From NCBI GenBank assembly GCA_900315695.1, contig ONAE01000017.1, positions 1-49,485 of the forward strand: a stretch of 49,485 nt of DNA. Reading direction: 5' to 3'. Under the pieces are notes generated by a model that saw nothing but the letters and a program-made list of their open reading frames with translations, did not search any database and had not been told where the DNA came from. Shown piece after piece: positions 24,656-33,995 of this stretch. Position numbers and translations under genes: made by a program. The DNA comes from an uncultured Prevotella sp. GTDB taxonomy: Bacteria; Bacteroidota; Bacteroidia; Bacteroidales; Bacteroidaceae. The number at the start of each line of letters is the position of its first letter. Position 1 is the stretch's first letter.

Positions 24656-25825
24656 TTAGTTCTCAATATATCTGATGGCCAGCATCGTGAGGTCGTCGCT
24701 TTGTGGAGCGTCGCCTACAAACTGATGCACTGCCTGAGTCATCTTTTCTATCTGAGCCTTACTGTTGGTCCCAGTATTCAGTTGTTCTGTGAGCCGTTGG
24801 AGCCCGAACTGTTCCTGCTGCACATTCATAGCCTCCGTCAGTCCGTCAGTATAGAGGAACAGCATGGAGCCTGGCGGGATATCATACTCCCTCATCACAT
24901 AGGGTATAGTATCTTCGATGCCCAGAGGCAGGCCAGGCTTTGCTGGCAGCTCTATGACACGATTGCTCACAATGAACGGTTTGTTATGCCCGGCATTGAC
25001 GTAGTTCAGTCGTCCGGAAGTCAGGTCGAGCACACCAGCGAAGAAGGTCACGAACATCATGGAGTCGTTGCCTTTGCACATGATCCGGTTGATATACGTG
25101 ATAACCTTCTCAATATCATCCACATGACTGGCAGCGATGCGAAACTCGCATAACGTGGTAGCCATGACCAGGGCAGCTGGCACACCTTTGCCTGACACGT
25201 CGCCGATGCAGAAGAACAATTTCCCGTCGCGTACAAAGAAGTCGTACAAGTCGCCGCCCACCTCATGAGCAGGTGTCAAAGAACCGCTGATGTCCCAACG
25301 GCTGTCGGTAGCAGGGGTATAAGCCTCCGGCAACATGGATAACTGAATATCCCTGGCCGCATTCAGTTCTCCTTCTAAACGGCCTTTTTCCTCGTTCACC
25401 TGTTTGAGCTCCTCCATCTGGCGGGCCAGTGATTGCTGCATGAGGCTAAACGAACGGTGCAGTCGCCGCATCTCGTCCTTTGACTGGATAACAGGCAATT
25501 CGGCTTGCAGGTTGCCCCTTGCTACCTCATCCACAGCTTGGGTGAATGTGGTCAGTGGTGCAATGAGCTTGTGTATAGACCGCCGCAACAGGTATGTAAG
25601 TATACCCAGTGTCAACAAGAACAGCAAGGTCATCACCAACCTCATCCGCCGGACACCAATCACATAAAGAATACCGTTCTCCTCGATGTCCCTAACAATT
25701 CTCAATATGAAATAGTTGCCCAGAACAGCAGAAATGATAAGCGTCACGACTACATACAGCACCACCCACAAGGTGATACGGCTTGCGAGCGACTGGCGGA
25801 TGCGTAATAATCGGGGCGTCTTCAT
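24656..25825 (-). CDS. Membrane PP2C phosphatase with HAMP domain (RsbU/SpoIIE-like)
   Basis: The 389-residue protein has two transmembrane helices (about 17-42 and 62-81) separated by only about 20 residues, so there is almost no extracytoplasmic sensor. A HAMP domain (about 82-134) leads into a coiled coil (to about 160) and then a SpoIIE/PP2C phosphatase domain. Metal-site motifs are intact: VGGDLYDFF (Asp192), CIGDVSGKGVPAALVMA (Asp209), LYTDGLTEAMN and DDLTMLAIR. It should dephosphorylate the STAS protein encoded next to it, setting the partner switch. The input may be membrane state, or a partner acting through HAMP. It follows the amylase gene by 12 bases. Confidence 0.9.
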   Translation of the reverse strand: MKTPRLLRIRQSLASRITLWVVLYVVVTLIISAVLGNYFILRIVRDIEENGILYVIGVRRMRLVMTLLFLLTLGILTYLLRRSIHKLIAPLTTFTQAVDEVARGNLQAELPVIQSKDEMRRLHRSFSLMQQSLARQMEELKQVNEEKGRLEGELNAARDIQLSMLPEAYTPATDSRWDISGSLTPAHEVGGDLYDFFVRDGKLFFCIGDVSGKGVPAALVMATTLCEFRIAASHVDDIEKVITYINRIMCKGNDSMMFVTFFAGVLDLTSGRLNYVNAGHNKPFIVSNRVIELPAKPGLPLGIEDTIPYVMREYDIPPGSMLFLYTDGLTEAMNVQQEQFGLQRLTEQLNTGTNSKAQIEKMTQAVHQFVGDAPQSDDLTMLAIRYIEN

Positions 25826-25837
25826 TGGCGTCTGTTA

Positions 25838-26974
25838 TTATTTCTTCGACCAATCCATGCAGTTGCGCACACGGAGGTCGGCATAGGGCTCAGCGTTGAA
25901 GATGGTAGGATTGTTGGTCATCAGCTGCTCTGTTCCATAGAGGAAGGAGAATGGTCTGGGCAGTTCCTTCGTGAAATCGATAGCATCTTGCAATAGAGTC
26001 GTATCGTCGTGACAGTCGAACAGGAATCTGTCTGTATCGTGATTGTCTAGGAACAAGACTAACTTGAAGTTCTCAGGATACTTGGCGAAATGGTCTGCCA
26101 CCTTGCTACGTAAGGTCTGATTGCCTTTGATGCCCCGGCCTGCATGGATCTCTTCCAAGAGAATGTCACGATAGGCAAAGTCAAGAACACCATCCAGCGT
26201 ATCTACATAGTCGGTCTGGAGATTGTCCTGATCAAAGGGCTTCGTGTCCTGCGTCAGGAACTCGTTCAGCCTGCTGTCTGTCTTGAAGTACAGCTGACTG
26301 GCCAGTTGCGGTCTGATGCCAAAGGCCCACACCTCACCGAATACCACGATGTCGCTGCGGATGGCCTGCATACTTTCACGGAAACGTTTCAGGAAGCTTA
26401 AAGGCTGTCCTAACGCATGATCGATGCGGAAAGCATCCACCCCCATGCGGACGAGTTTTTCGGCTTTATCAATCATGAAGTCTGCCACTTCGGGGTTCGT
26501 CAGATTGAACTTAGGCAGGTCGCCGAAACCTAAGAACGATACAAACTCATCGCTGCTATCGTTTTTATAGAAGAACCAGTCGCGTTGCTTACCTCCGTTT
26601 TTCAGTAGTGATGCCTCAAAGAGCGGCGCCTGATACCAGCAATGGTTGGGCACGAAGTCGCAGATAATCCGCATATCCTTGTTGTGAGCCAGGTCGAGCA
26701 GTCGCTGATAATCCTCCCACGTACCATAGTGAGGATCCACCTCCTCAAAATTCAGGGTGTGGTAGCCGTGATAGTTAGCTGTCTTGAATATGGGCGAGAG
26801 CATGATGGCGTTGAAGCCAAGATCTTTGATGTAGTCTAGTTTGTCAATGACTCCTTGCAGATTTCCCCCGCAAAATACGTTCTCACTCTTTGGTGGCGTC
26901 TGCCATCCTCCGTTGAATCTGTCAATCAGCAGATGATAGATCCTGATACTGTCAAACCATGAAGCGTTATTCAT
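25838..26974 (-). CDS. Cytoplasmic alpha-amylase family protein (GH13)
   Basis: This 378-residue GH13 enzyme has no signal peptide. Conserved regions are IICDFVPNHCW, MGVDAFRIDHALG (nucleophile Asp), IVVFGEVWAFG (acid Glu) and LFLDNHDTDRF (third Asp). The barrel is nearly complete but the usual C-terminal beta domain is short or missing. It probably acts on maltodextrins or glycogen in the cytoplasm, with hydrolase or transferase activity. It is the first gene of the operon containing the RsbU/V/W-like proteins and glgX, transcribed from the -7 box at 27008-27015. Confidence 0.88.
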   Translation of the reverse strand: MNNASWFDSIRIYHLLIDRFNGGWQTPPKSENVFCGGNLQGVIDKLDYIKDLGFNAIMLSPIFKTANYHGYHTLNFEEVDPHYGTWEDYQRLLDLAHNKDMRIICDFVPNHCWYQAPLFEASLLKNGGKQRDWFFYKNDSSDEFVSFLGFGDLPKFNLTNPEVADFMIDKAEKLVRMGVDAFRIDHALGQPLSFLKRFRESMQAIRSDIVVFGEVWAFGIRPQLASQLYFKTDSRLNEFLTQDTKPFDQDNLQTDYVDTLDGVLDFAYRDILLEEIHAGRGIKGNQTLRSKVADHFAKYPENFKLVLFLDNHDTDRFLFDCHDDTTLLQDAIDFTKELPRPFSFLYGTEQLMTNNPTIFNAEPYADLRVRNCMDWSKK

Positions 26975-27007
26975 ATTCTCTAATATTATAGCAATTTAAT
27001 TCTTTTG

Positions 27008-27015
27008 CAAAAATA
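27008..27015 (-). promoter_or_regulatory. -7 box for the amylase/partner-switching/glgX operon
   Basis: The minus strand reads TATTTTTG. The predicted leader to ATG 26974 is about 30 bases. No other good promoter is seen before the next four genes, consistent with one long transcript. Confidence 0.6.
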
Positions 27016-27147
27016 CTCAATTTGGTCCACCTTTTCATCATTTTCCCCCTAAGTTTACAATTCTTTAAGATTTAAGGGAATGAGGAGGAGGAAACCAACA
27101 AATGTTAAATCCTGAGGCATAATCATTTAGCTTTGGGATTTTTTGCT

Positions 27148-27155
27148 TATTTTTG
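27148..27155 (+). promoter_or_regulatory. -7 box for the GH67 gene
   Basis: TATTTTTG matches TAnnTTTG and lies about 24 bases before ATG 27179. The divergent region to the amylase promoter is about 130 bases; I see no clear operator in it. Confidence 0.6.
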
Positions 27156-27178
27156 CAACAGATAATTTGCTATCCTAA

Positions 27179-29155
27179 ATGACAATGAAAAAATTTCTTA
27201 TTTCCACACTCGTCCTGTTGTTTACAGGATGGAGTTCAGCTACCGCTGACAATGAGGACGGTAGCCGTCTGTGGCTGCGCCTTGAGACCACTAATGCCGC
27301 AAAGGCTATTAAGGGGGTAAAGGGCACGGCTATGACTGAGTTGCAGACCTATTGGAAGGGTGGCTCTGTCGAGCTGAAAAAAGAAAAAGGTATCGCTGGC
27401 GATGGCTACACCATCAAGAGTAACGGCGGAAAGATTGTGATCTCTGCTGCCTGTGATGCAGGTCTGCTCTATGGTGCCTATCATCTGCTGCGCCTACAAC
27501 AGATGGAAGCGTCAACGGCTTCGCTCGACATCAGCGAGAAACCTGCCTACGACCTGCGCATCCTGAACCACTGGGACAATCCCAATGGCACGGTGGAGCG
27601 TGGCTTTGCTGGAAAGAGTATCTTCCAGTATCCCGATCCTGCACGAATGAAGATGTACGCACGAGCTTGTGCCTCTGTGGGCATCAATGGCTCTGTGCTT
27701 AACAATGTGAACGCAAAGCCTGAGGCGCTGACAACGGACAACCTGCATCAAGTGAGGCGCATTGCCGACATGCTGCGCCCATATGGCATCCGCGTCTATC
27801 TCTCTATCAATTTCGCATCCCCCATCAAGGTTGGCGGTTTGGATACGGCTGATCCCATCGATGCCGATGTGGTGAAATGGTGGAAGGAAAAGGCGAAGGA
27901 GATCTATGGATTGATTCCCGATTTCGGTGGTTTCCTCGTGAAAGCCAATTCCGAGGGAGAGCCTGGTCCGCAGGACTTCGGACGAACCCATGCCGATGGA
28001 GCCAACATGCTGGCCAACGTGCTGAAACCCTATAAGGGTATCGTGATGTGGCGTGCCTTCGTGTATAACCCTCAGAGCAGCGATCGTGCCAACCAGGCCT
28101 ATGAGGAGTTTATGCCCCTCGACGGACAGTTTGCTGATAATGTGATTATCCAGATCAAGAACGGTCCTATCGATTTCCAGCCGCGTGAGCCCTACAGCCC
28201 CCTGTTTACTGCGTTGCAGAAGACTCCGATGATGGTGGAGTTCCAGATCACACAGGAGTATCTGGGTGCCTCAAACCATCTGGTTTATCTTGCACCGATG
28301 TGGAAGGAGTTCTTCGACTCAGTGAAACCTGCAAGTCTGAAGGCAATGGCTGGTGTGGCTAATATTGGTGACGATGTGAACTGGTGCGGGCATCACTTCG
28401 CACAGTCTAACTGGTATGCCTTCGGTCGTCTGGCTTGGAATCCTTCACTCACCTCTGAGCAGATTGCCGACGAGTGGCTGCGCCAGACCTTTACGGGTGA
28501 GCAGAAGTTTGTGGATCCGATGAAGCAGGTGATGCTCGACAGTCGTGAGGCTTGTGTGAACTATATGATGCCGCTGGGTATCCATCATATCTTTGCAGGT
28601 GGGCACCATTATGGTCCAGAGCCCTGGTATGCGCCGAAGGGGTTGCGTGCCGACTGGACACCGCCTTACTACCATAAGGCTGACAGCATCGGAATGGGCT
28701 TCGATCGTACCACGAATGGCAGCGGCAACGTGAAACAGTATCCAGAATCGCTCTGTAATACCCTCAACGACATCAAGACCTGTCCTGAGAATGTGATCAC
28801 CTGGTTCCATCATGTGCCCTGGGATTACAAGATGAAGAGTGGCCGCACCTTCTGGAACGAGCTGTGCCATAAGTATAACGACGGTGTGATTCAGGCGCGC
28901 CAGTTCCTCACAACCTGGGATGGCATGCAGCCTTATGTCGATTGTCAGCGTTTCAATGAGGTGCAGCGCCGACTGCGCGTCCAGGCACGCGATGCCGAGT
29001 GGTGGCGTTCAGCCTGTCTGCTCTATTTCCAGACATTCTCAAAGCGTCCGATCCCGCAGGATGTGGAGCATCCCGTTCATAATCTCGATGAGATGATGAA
29101 GTTCCGTATCCCCATCACGATGTATGAGAACCCCGCTCAGGGCTATACGAAATAG
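27179..29155 (+). CDS. aguA: Alpha-glucuronidase, GH67, secreted
   Basis: The 658-residue enzyme removes 4-O-methyl-glucuronic acid from the ends of xylo-oligosaccharides. A signal peptide ends near SSATAD. The three GH67 domains follow: an N-terminal domain to about residue 130 (GLLYGAYHLLRLQ), a catalytic barrel with RILNHWDNPNGTVERG, GGFLVKANSEGEPGPQ and WRAFVYNP, and a C-terminal helical domain with GIHHIFAGGHHYGPEPWY and WFHHVPWDYKMKSGRTFWNEL. Length and motifs are those of a complete enzyme. Other xylan genes are not seen in the window. The membrane AraC-type gene across the shared terminator could be its regulator, but convergent order does not favour that. Confidence 0.95.
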   Translation: MTMKKFLISTLVLLFTGWSSATADNEDGSRLWLRLETTNAAKAIKGVKGTAMTELQTYWKGGSVELKKEKGIAGDGYTIKSNGGKIVISAACDAGLLYGAYHLLRLQQMEASTASLDISEKPAYDLRILNHWDNPNGTVERGFAGKSIFQYPDPARMKMYARACASVGINGSVLNNVNAKPEALTTDNLHQVRRIADMLRPYGIRVYLSINFASPIKVGGLDTADPIDADVVKWWKEKAKEIYGLIPDFGGFLVKANSEGEPGPQDFGRTHADGANMLANVLKPYKGIVMWRAFVYNPQSSDRANQAYEEFMPLDGQFADNVIIQIKNGPIDFQPREPYSPLFTALQKTPMMVEFQITQEYLGASNHLVYLAPMWKEFFDSVKPASLKAMAGVANIGDDVNWCGHHFAQSNWYAFGRLAWNPSLTSEQIADEWLRQTFTGEQKFVDPMKQVMLDSREACVNYMMPLGIHHIFAGGHHYGPEPWYAPKGLRADWTPPYYHKADSIGMGFDRTTNGSGNVKQYPESLCNTLNDIKTCPENVITWFHHVPWDYKMKSGRTFWNELCHKYNDGVIQARQFLTTWDGMQPYVDCQRFNEVQRRLRVQARDAEWWRSACLLYFQTFSKRPIPQDVEHPVHNLDEMMKFRIPITMYENPAQGYTK

Positions 29156-29157
29156 AA

Positions 29158-29194
29158 AACAATAATCCCCGCCAACGTGGCGGGGATTATTGTT
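29158..29194. terminator. Bidirectional terminator between GH67 and the AraC-type gene
   Basis: AACAATAATCCCCGCCA (29158-29174) and TGGCGGGGATTATTGTT (29178-29194) form a perfect 17-bp stem with a 3-base loop. It fills the gap between the two convergent genes. Confidence 0.85.
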
Positions 29195-29195
29195 G

Positions 29196-30275
29196 TTACC
29201 TTAATCGTTCCTTGGCTTTGGCGTAAGCCTTGTAGGATGTAAAACCACTGGCCTCTGCGGCGGCTTCTTCCGTAGAATTCGGATGCTGTGTCCTGTAGCG
29301 TTCGTAATAGTCGATACGTAACCCGTTGACATAATCTGCAAATCCGCCGTAACGCTCGATAAACACTTTTGTGACGTACTTACGGCTGAAACTGCAACGC
29401 TCCACCACCTGTTCCAGTTTCAGGTGAGGATCCAGATAGGCAGCTTCCGTGTTGACAAACTGCTCTATCTCTGATGCAATCCTGTTGGTGCGCTCCTCCG
29501 CCAGTTCTGCTGGGGCGTCTAATTCTACTTCCATTTCTTCCTCTTCAATACCCGAGAGGATGGCAGCACGCCGCCAGACTGGCATCACGTTGAGCAGCAG
29601 CGCGATGTTGAATAATGCCAGGGGCACACACATCCAAGCCATCACCGTCTGTGAGTCGGTGATGTAGCCAGGCCACAGAAAGGGGGTGAGGATAATCGGG
29701 GCTATCCACATGCGGTGGGCATACTCTGTTGGGAAGTCTTCCGGATTAGAGTAATTCACATCGCGTGCCAACTGCATCCACTTCCATACCTGCCACATGG
29801 CGATACCAGCGTAGATCATCGCCAGACAACTGGTCACCATCAGGATGATACTACACACTTTGACTCCGTTAGGCGTCAGCAGACCTGACGGCAACCAGGC
29901 ATGAAGCACGAGCGGGAACATGGCCAGGAAGGTGACAAGGGCTGCAACCAGGTTGGTCGTCTTCCACATCTTCCATTGCTTCACCGTTCCGAAGAAACAG
30001 AAAATCAGTGCGCCACAATAAAAATAATAGGCACCAGGGAAGTACGACTTGAAAAGGATCCATGCTGCCTCACTCTTAGGGTTCAGAACGTAGGGCAGGA
30101 GCACTGTGGCACTCGCGTAAACAGCCACCTGCATCTTACGGTCAGGCCAGATGTAGGCCCGACGCTCTTTCGGCGTACCGCAATTATGGACTGCTCTCAC
30201 GATGGAGAAAACCCAGCAGGTCACAATATAGACCGCAGCAGCTATGCCATACCAATAAAACTTATCTTCTATCAT
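29196..30275 (-). CDS. Membrane-anchored AraC-type transcriptional regulator
   Basis: The 359-residue protein has about six or seven hydrophobic helices in its first 235 residues, beginning YGIAAAVYIVTCWVFSIV. An acidic linker (EEEEMEVELDAPAELAEER) precedes a C-terminal AraC-like DNA-binding domain of about 100 residues (LDPHLKLEQVVERCSFSRKYVTKVF, then ASGFTSYKAYAKAKERL). Such membrane-bound AraC proteins are common in Prevotella and probably sense envelope or nutrient signals directly, but targets are mostly unknown. It has its own -7 box and converges on the GH67 gene. Confidence 0.82.
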   Translation of the reverse strand: MIEDKFYWYGIAAAVYIVTCWVFSIVRAVHNCGTPKERRAYIWPDRKMQVAVYASATVLLPYVLNPKSEAAWILFKSYFPGAYYFYCGALIFCFFGTVKQWKMWKTTNLVAALVTFLAMFPLVLHAWLPSGLLTPNGVKVCSIILMVTSCLAMIYAGIAMWQVWKWMQLARDVNYSNPEDFPTEYAHRMWIAPIILTPFLWPGYITDSQTVMAWMCVPLALFNIALLLNVMPVWRRAAILSGIEEEEMEVELDAPAELAEERTNRIASEIEQFVNTEAAYLDPHLKLEQVVERCSFSRKYVTKVFIERYGGFADYVNGLRIDYYERYRTQHPNSTEEAAAEASGFTSYKAYAKAKERLR

Positions 30276-30299
30276 ATTTCCATGCTGTTTTTATTGGTG

Positions 30300-30307
30300 C
30301 AAAAATA
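30300..30307 (-). promoter_or_regulatory. -7 box for the membrane AraC gene
   Basis: The minus strand reads TATTTTTG, about 25 bases before the ATG at 30275. Confidence 0.55.
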
Positions 30308-30367
30308 CACTTTTTTTTTGATTTAAGTCGTTATGTGGTTGTTTTTTAGCAAATTCTTGTCGTTTAC

Positions 30368-30400
30368 TTGACTCATTTTAATTTTTTATTCGTAATTTTG
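30368..30400 (+). promoter_or_regulatory. Promoter of the TPR histidine kinase gene
   Basis: The -7 box is TAATTTTG at 30393-30400 and a TTG at 30368-30370 is a plausible -33 element with a 22-base gap. The leader to ATG 30419 is about 12 bases, which is short. Confidence 0.5.
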
Positions 30401-30418
30401 CAACCAAATAAATAATCA

Positions 30419-32449
30419 ATGATGAAGCTTACCAGAACGATAATCCTGCTTGTAGCACTGACAGCGGTACTGTTCATGTCCTGCAAGGAACACCATGTTA
30501 CACATCATCATGTGGCAGTTGACAGTCTGATAAACATCGCTTATCAGACACGTAACTATGATTCGATATTGAGTCTGGCCGACTTGCACCAGCAGGAAGG
30601 TACACTCTCCAGCATCGAAGCCTGTTATTGGCGTGGCTATGCCTATTCCCGTCTTCGCAAGATCCGTATGGCCGAGATAGAATGGAAGAAAGCTGTCGCA
30701 CACACGATAGAGACAGATGAAGATCTGGTCTTTTATGCCCAGTCGGCCAATCGTCTTGCCGGTCTGCTCTATCTGAAGGCAGAGTATGGTCAAGTCATCA
30801 AGGTGGCATTGCCAGCCATCCAGCTGCTGAAAGAGAAAGACTATACCACGAACAATGATTACTTTAACCTGTTGACCTTCATGGGTTGTTGTGAGTTGAA
30901 GTTGGATCACGCGAGTGGAGCCGCCCATAACTTCTCACAGGTCTCAAAAGGCTATCAGCAGATCACACAAGCCAACCACCATATCGACAGCTACACCAGT
31001 TCCATCGTCGGACTGGTCACTATTGTTGATGCCTATATACAGACAGGGCATTACAGCGAGGCCTTGGAATGGATCGACCATCTGGACAGTATGCTGCAGG
31101 AATGTCGTCAGTTGCCAGGTGTGCGTGAATCGTATGTTGACAAGCAGTGGGCGAGAATCTGTCTGTACCGTGCTTCCGCTTTAGAGGGATTAGGCAAGAA
31201 GGCAGAGGCGGCAAAAGCCTATCAAGCAGCCTTGAAGACCCAATATGCCAAGACGGGCGATGGAAAGGTTGAGGCTTCGAGTTACCTGATGACAGCCCAT
31301 CGTTGGAACGAGGCTGCCGACAATCTTCAGGTGCTGGCGGCACAGTTGGCGACCTATGACTTCAGGATGACCCAGGAAACGATCCATACCTATCTGTTGC
31401 CGAAATTCTTTGCCAATGTGAAGGCCAACCGCCTCGACAGTGCCATTGCCGTGGGTACATGGATCTGCCAGGCACTCGACTCTGCCATCGTCTGGCAGAA
31501 ACATGACGATGCGGCTGAGCTGGCCACCATTTACGAAACTCAGCAGAAGGAGAACGAACTGATGGAGCAGCGCTCTAATCTTTCCGATATGCGTCTTCTG
31601 ACAGTCTATATCACACTGGTGCTCGTCATTCTGGGTTTTGGACTCTTCATCTTCTTCCGCCACCGTGCGGCTGTGCGGCTGGAGAAAGCCTATTACGACC
31701 TCGAACGTGCCAATATGCGTGCTGAGGAGTCTTCCCGCATGAAGAGTGACTTCATCCAGCAGATCTCTCACGAAATCCGTACACCGCTCAATATCCTCTC
31801 AGGCTATACCCAGTTGCTGGCGATGCCCGATATGACATACGACAAAGCCACACTCGACAACATCAAGGAACAGATCACGGAGAATACCGACCGTATCACC
31901 AATCTGGTCAATAAGATGCTTGAACTCTCAGAGGCAAAGAACCGTTCCGACATCGAGTGCAATGATGATGTCACCCCATTGCAGATAGCCGTAGAGGCCA
32001 TCGGTATTTCAGGTGTTGACAATGCGTCACATCTCACGTTCAGTATGATTGCTTCTCCAGAGTGCGAGGAGGTTCATGTCCAGACCAATCTCCAGGCCGC
32101 AGCCCGTGCGTTGTCGCAAGTGCTTGACAATGCACGTAAGTTCACGATACCATCAGAATCTCGTCAGCATGAGAAGCCTACTGACCATCAGCAGAAGGTT
32201 GTCTTGCGTATCTCCGTATCTTCCAGCCGCTTGTTCTTCTCGGTTGAGGATACAGGCATCGGCATTCCTCACAAGGAAGCAGAACGCATCTTTGATGAGT
32301 TTGTACAGTTGGATGAATTCTATGAGGGTACAGGTATCGGACTAACTGTCGCCCGTTCTCTGGCACGTCGTATAGGTGGAGACATCATGCTTGACACCGC
32401 CTATATCGGAGGCTCCCGCTTTGTCCTGACCTTGCCAGTCAACAAATAA
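30419..32449 (+). CDS. TPR-containing sensor histidine kinase (orphan)
   Basis: The 676-residue protein has a signal peptide with a possible lipobox (VLFMSC), followed by a periplasmic region of about 350 residues made of TPR-like helical repeats (YWRGYAYSRLRKIRMAEIEWKKA; ALEGLGKKAEAAKAYQAAL). A membrane helix (TVYITLVLVILGFGLFIFF) and a short coiled coil lead to the kinase core. His451 in QISHEIRTPLN is the phosphorylation site. The ATP-binding domain has the N-box LSQVLDNARKFT, the G1 box VEDTGIGIP and the G2 box GTGIGLTVARSL. There is no receiver domain and no response regulator gene beside it. Its 3' end overlaps the convergent pdxT gene by 11 bases. Confidence 0.88.
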   Translation: MMKLTRTIILLVALTAVLFMSCKEHHVTHHHVAVDSLINIAYQTRNYDSILSLADLHQQEGTLSSIEACYWRGYAYSRLRKIRMAEIEWKKAVAHTIETDEDLVFYAQSANRLAGLLYLKAEYGQVIKVALPAIQLLKEKDYTTNNDYFNLLTFMGCCELKLDHASGAAHNFSQVSKGYQQITQANHHIDSYTSSIVGLVTIVDAYIQTGHYSEALEWIDHLDSMLQECRQLPGVRESYVDKQWARICLYRASALEGLGKKAEAAKAYQAALKTQYAKTGDGKVEASSYLMTAHRWNEAADNLQVLAAQLATYDFRMTQETIHTYLLPKFFANVKANRLDSAIAVGTWICQALDSAIVWQKHDDAAELATIYETQQKENELMEQRSNLSDMRLLTVYITLVLVILGFGLFIFFRHRAAVRLEKAYYDLERANMRAEESSRMKSDFIQQISHEIRTPLNILSGYTQLLAMPDMTYDKATLDNIKEQITENTDRITNLVNKMLELSEAKNRSDIECNDDVTPLQIAVEAIGISGVDNASHLTFSMIASPECEEVHVQTNLQAAARALSQVLDNARKFTIPSESRQHEKPTDHQQKVVLRISVSSSRLFFSVEDTGIGIPHKEAERIFDEFVQLDEFYEGTGIGLTVARSLARRIGGDIMLDTAYIGGSRFVLTLPVNK

Positions 32450-32990
32450 TAGTGTTGAGAAAATACGCATGAATCCTCGTGTCGCTGTCGAGCTCGGGGT
32501 GGAAGGAGGTGGCAAGCTGCTTGCCTTGTCGGGCAGCAACGATGTGACCATCTACGGTGGCGATGGACTGACAGTCGTTGGCGGTAATCGTCTCGATGTA
32601 GGGAGCACGGATGAAGGTCATAGGGACTTCCTCACCCACGCCAGCGACGGCACCAGAGGTGTGGAAACTGCCCAGCTGACGCCCATAGGCATTACGGCGC
32701 ACCTGAATGTGCATCGTACCCAGACGACCTTCTGAGAGCAGGATCATACCGGCACAGGTGCCGAAAACAGGCATGCCGTCGAGAATGGCCTGACGGATGG
32801 GTTCGAAAAGATCCAGTTCGTTGAGAAGGCGCATCTGAACGGTGCTCTCACCACCAGGCAAAATCAATCCATCCTTTGGTTGCTGCCAGTCGCGCAGCTG
32901 GCGCACCTCGAAGGTCTCCACCCCGAGGCGCTGCAGCATCTGCTCATGTTCGATGAACGCCCCTTGTAGGGCGAGTACTGCGATTCTCAT
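32439..32990 (-). CDS. pdxT: Pyridoxal 5'-phosphate synthase glutaminase subunit PdxT
   Basis: The 183-residue class I glutaminase provides ammonia to PdxS for PLP synthesis. Motifs are ILPGGEST (oxyanion region), the nucleophile Cys in [11 protein letters not shown], and the catalytic His-Glu in [18 protein letters not shown] is typical of PdxT. Its start overlaps the pdxS stop by 4 bases (translational coupling). Confidence 0.95.
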   Translation of the reverse strand: MRIAVLALQGAFIEHEQMLQRLGVETFEVRQLRDWQQPKDGLILPGGESTVQMRLLNELDLFEPIRQAILDGMPVFGTCAGMILLSEGRLGTMHIQVRRNAYGRQLGSFHTSGAVAGVGEEVPMTFIRAPYIETITANDCQSIATVDGHIVAARQGKQLATSFHPELDSDTRIHAYFLNTIIC

Positions 32991-33862
32991 TTTCCGCGTT
33001 CAGCCATTAAGAGTTCGATTTCTTGTTCATTGATGCCTACCATAGCCTCACCCAGATCCTCTGAGAGCTCAGCCAGCAGTTTGGCATCCTTGTAGTTGGT
33101 GACAGCCTGTACGATGGCGGCAGCACGCTTGGCAGGATTGCCGCTCTTGAAGATACCGCTGCCCACGAATACGCCCTCAGCACCGAGTTGCATCATCAGG
33201 GCGGCATCGGCTGGGGTAGCGACACCACCAGCGGCGAAGTTCACCACAGGCAGCTTGCCGTTCTCATGCACGAACTTCACCAGCTCGTAAGGTGCCTGCA
33301 ACTGTTTGGCGGCTTCGTAAAGCTCATCTTCACTCATGCTGACAAGACGACGGATCTCACTCTGCATCAGTCGCATGTGACTCACGGCCTGTACCACATC
33401 ACCAGTGCCAGGCTCTCCCTTCGTGCGGATCATCGTGGCACCTTCTGCGATACGGCGCAGAGCCTCACCGAGGTTTTTGGCACCACAGACGAAGGGTACG
33501 TCGAACTTGGTCTTATCGATATGGTAGATATTGTCGGCTGGACTCAGTACCTCACTCTCGTCGATATAGTCGATCTCGATGGCCTGCAGGATCTGTGCCT
33601 CTGCGATATGACCAATGCGGCATTTCGCCATTACGGGGATACTCACGGCTTCCTGAATGCCACGAATCATCTTGGGATCACTCATGCGGGAGACACCACC
33701 AGCGGCACGGATATCGGCTGGGATGCGCTCAAGGGCCATCACGGCGCAGGCACCTGCTGCCTCGGCGATACGAGCCTGTTCGGGGGTTGTTACATCCATA
33801 ATCACACCGCCTTTGAGCATCTGTGCCAACTGGCGGTTAAGGTCTTGTCTGTTTGTTTCCAT
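32987..33862 (-). CDS. pdxS: Pyridoxal 5'-phosphate synthase subunit PdxS
   Basis: The 291-residue TIM-barrel enzyme makes PLP from ribose 5-phosphate, glyceraldehyde 3-phosphate and ammonia. Hallmarks include [38 protein letters not shown] with the active-site Lys, [11 protein letters not shown] with the second Lys, and [20 protein letters not shown]. Length is normal. It is transcribed with pdxT, and lies downstream of, in the same direction as, an AraC/kinase-like regulator, separated by 133 bases that contain a candidate promoter and palindrome. Confidence 0.97.
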   Translation of the reverse strand: METNRQDLNRQLAQMLKGGVIMDVTTPEQARIAEAAGACAVMALERIPADIRAAGGVSRMSDPKMIRGIQEAVSIPVMAKCRIGHIAEAQILQAIEIDYIDESEVLSPADNIYHIDKTKFDVPFVCGAKNLGEALRRIAEGATMIRTKGEPGTGDVVQAVSHMRLMQSEIRRLVSMSEDELYEAAKQLQAPYELVKFVHENGKLPVVNFAAGGVATPADAALMMQLGAEGVFVGSGIFKSGNPAKRAAAIVQAVTNYKDAKLLAELSEDLGEAMVGINEQEIELLMAERGK

Positions 33863-33900
33863 TGCTTTGCTAATTTTTTGAGTTGATTAAAATCCGGGTG

Positions 33901-33932
33901 CAAAGTAAGGGCTTTTCCAGGACAACTGGAAA
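33901..33932 (-). promoter_or_regulatory. Candidate pdxST promoter with palindrome
   Basis: The minus strand has TTACTTTG (33908 to 33901), a one-base-short version of TAnnTTTG. Directly upstream is the palindrome TTTCCAG-N5-CTGGAAA (33914-33932), which would lie between the -7 and -33 positions. It is a candidate operator for the regulator encoded upstream. Confidence 0.4.
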
Positions 33933-33995
33933 TCGGGTTCGCGTTCTGATAAACGAAAACTCAATTTTGGTAAATCTTCTTGTGTGTGCGCGTTT

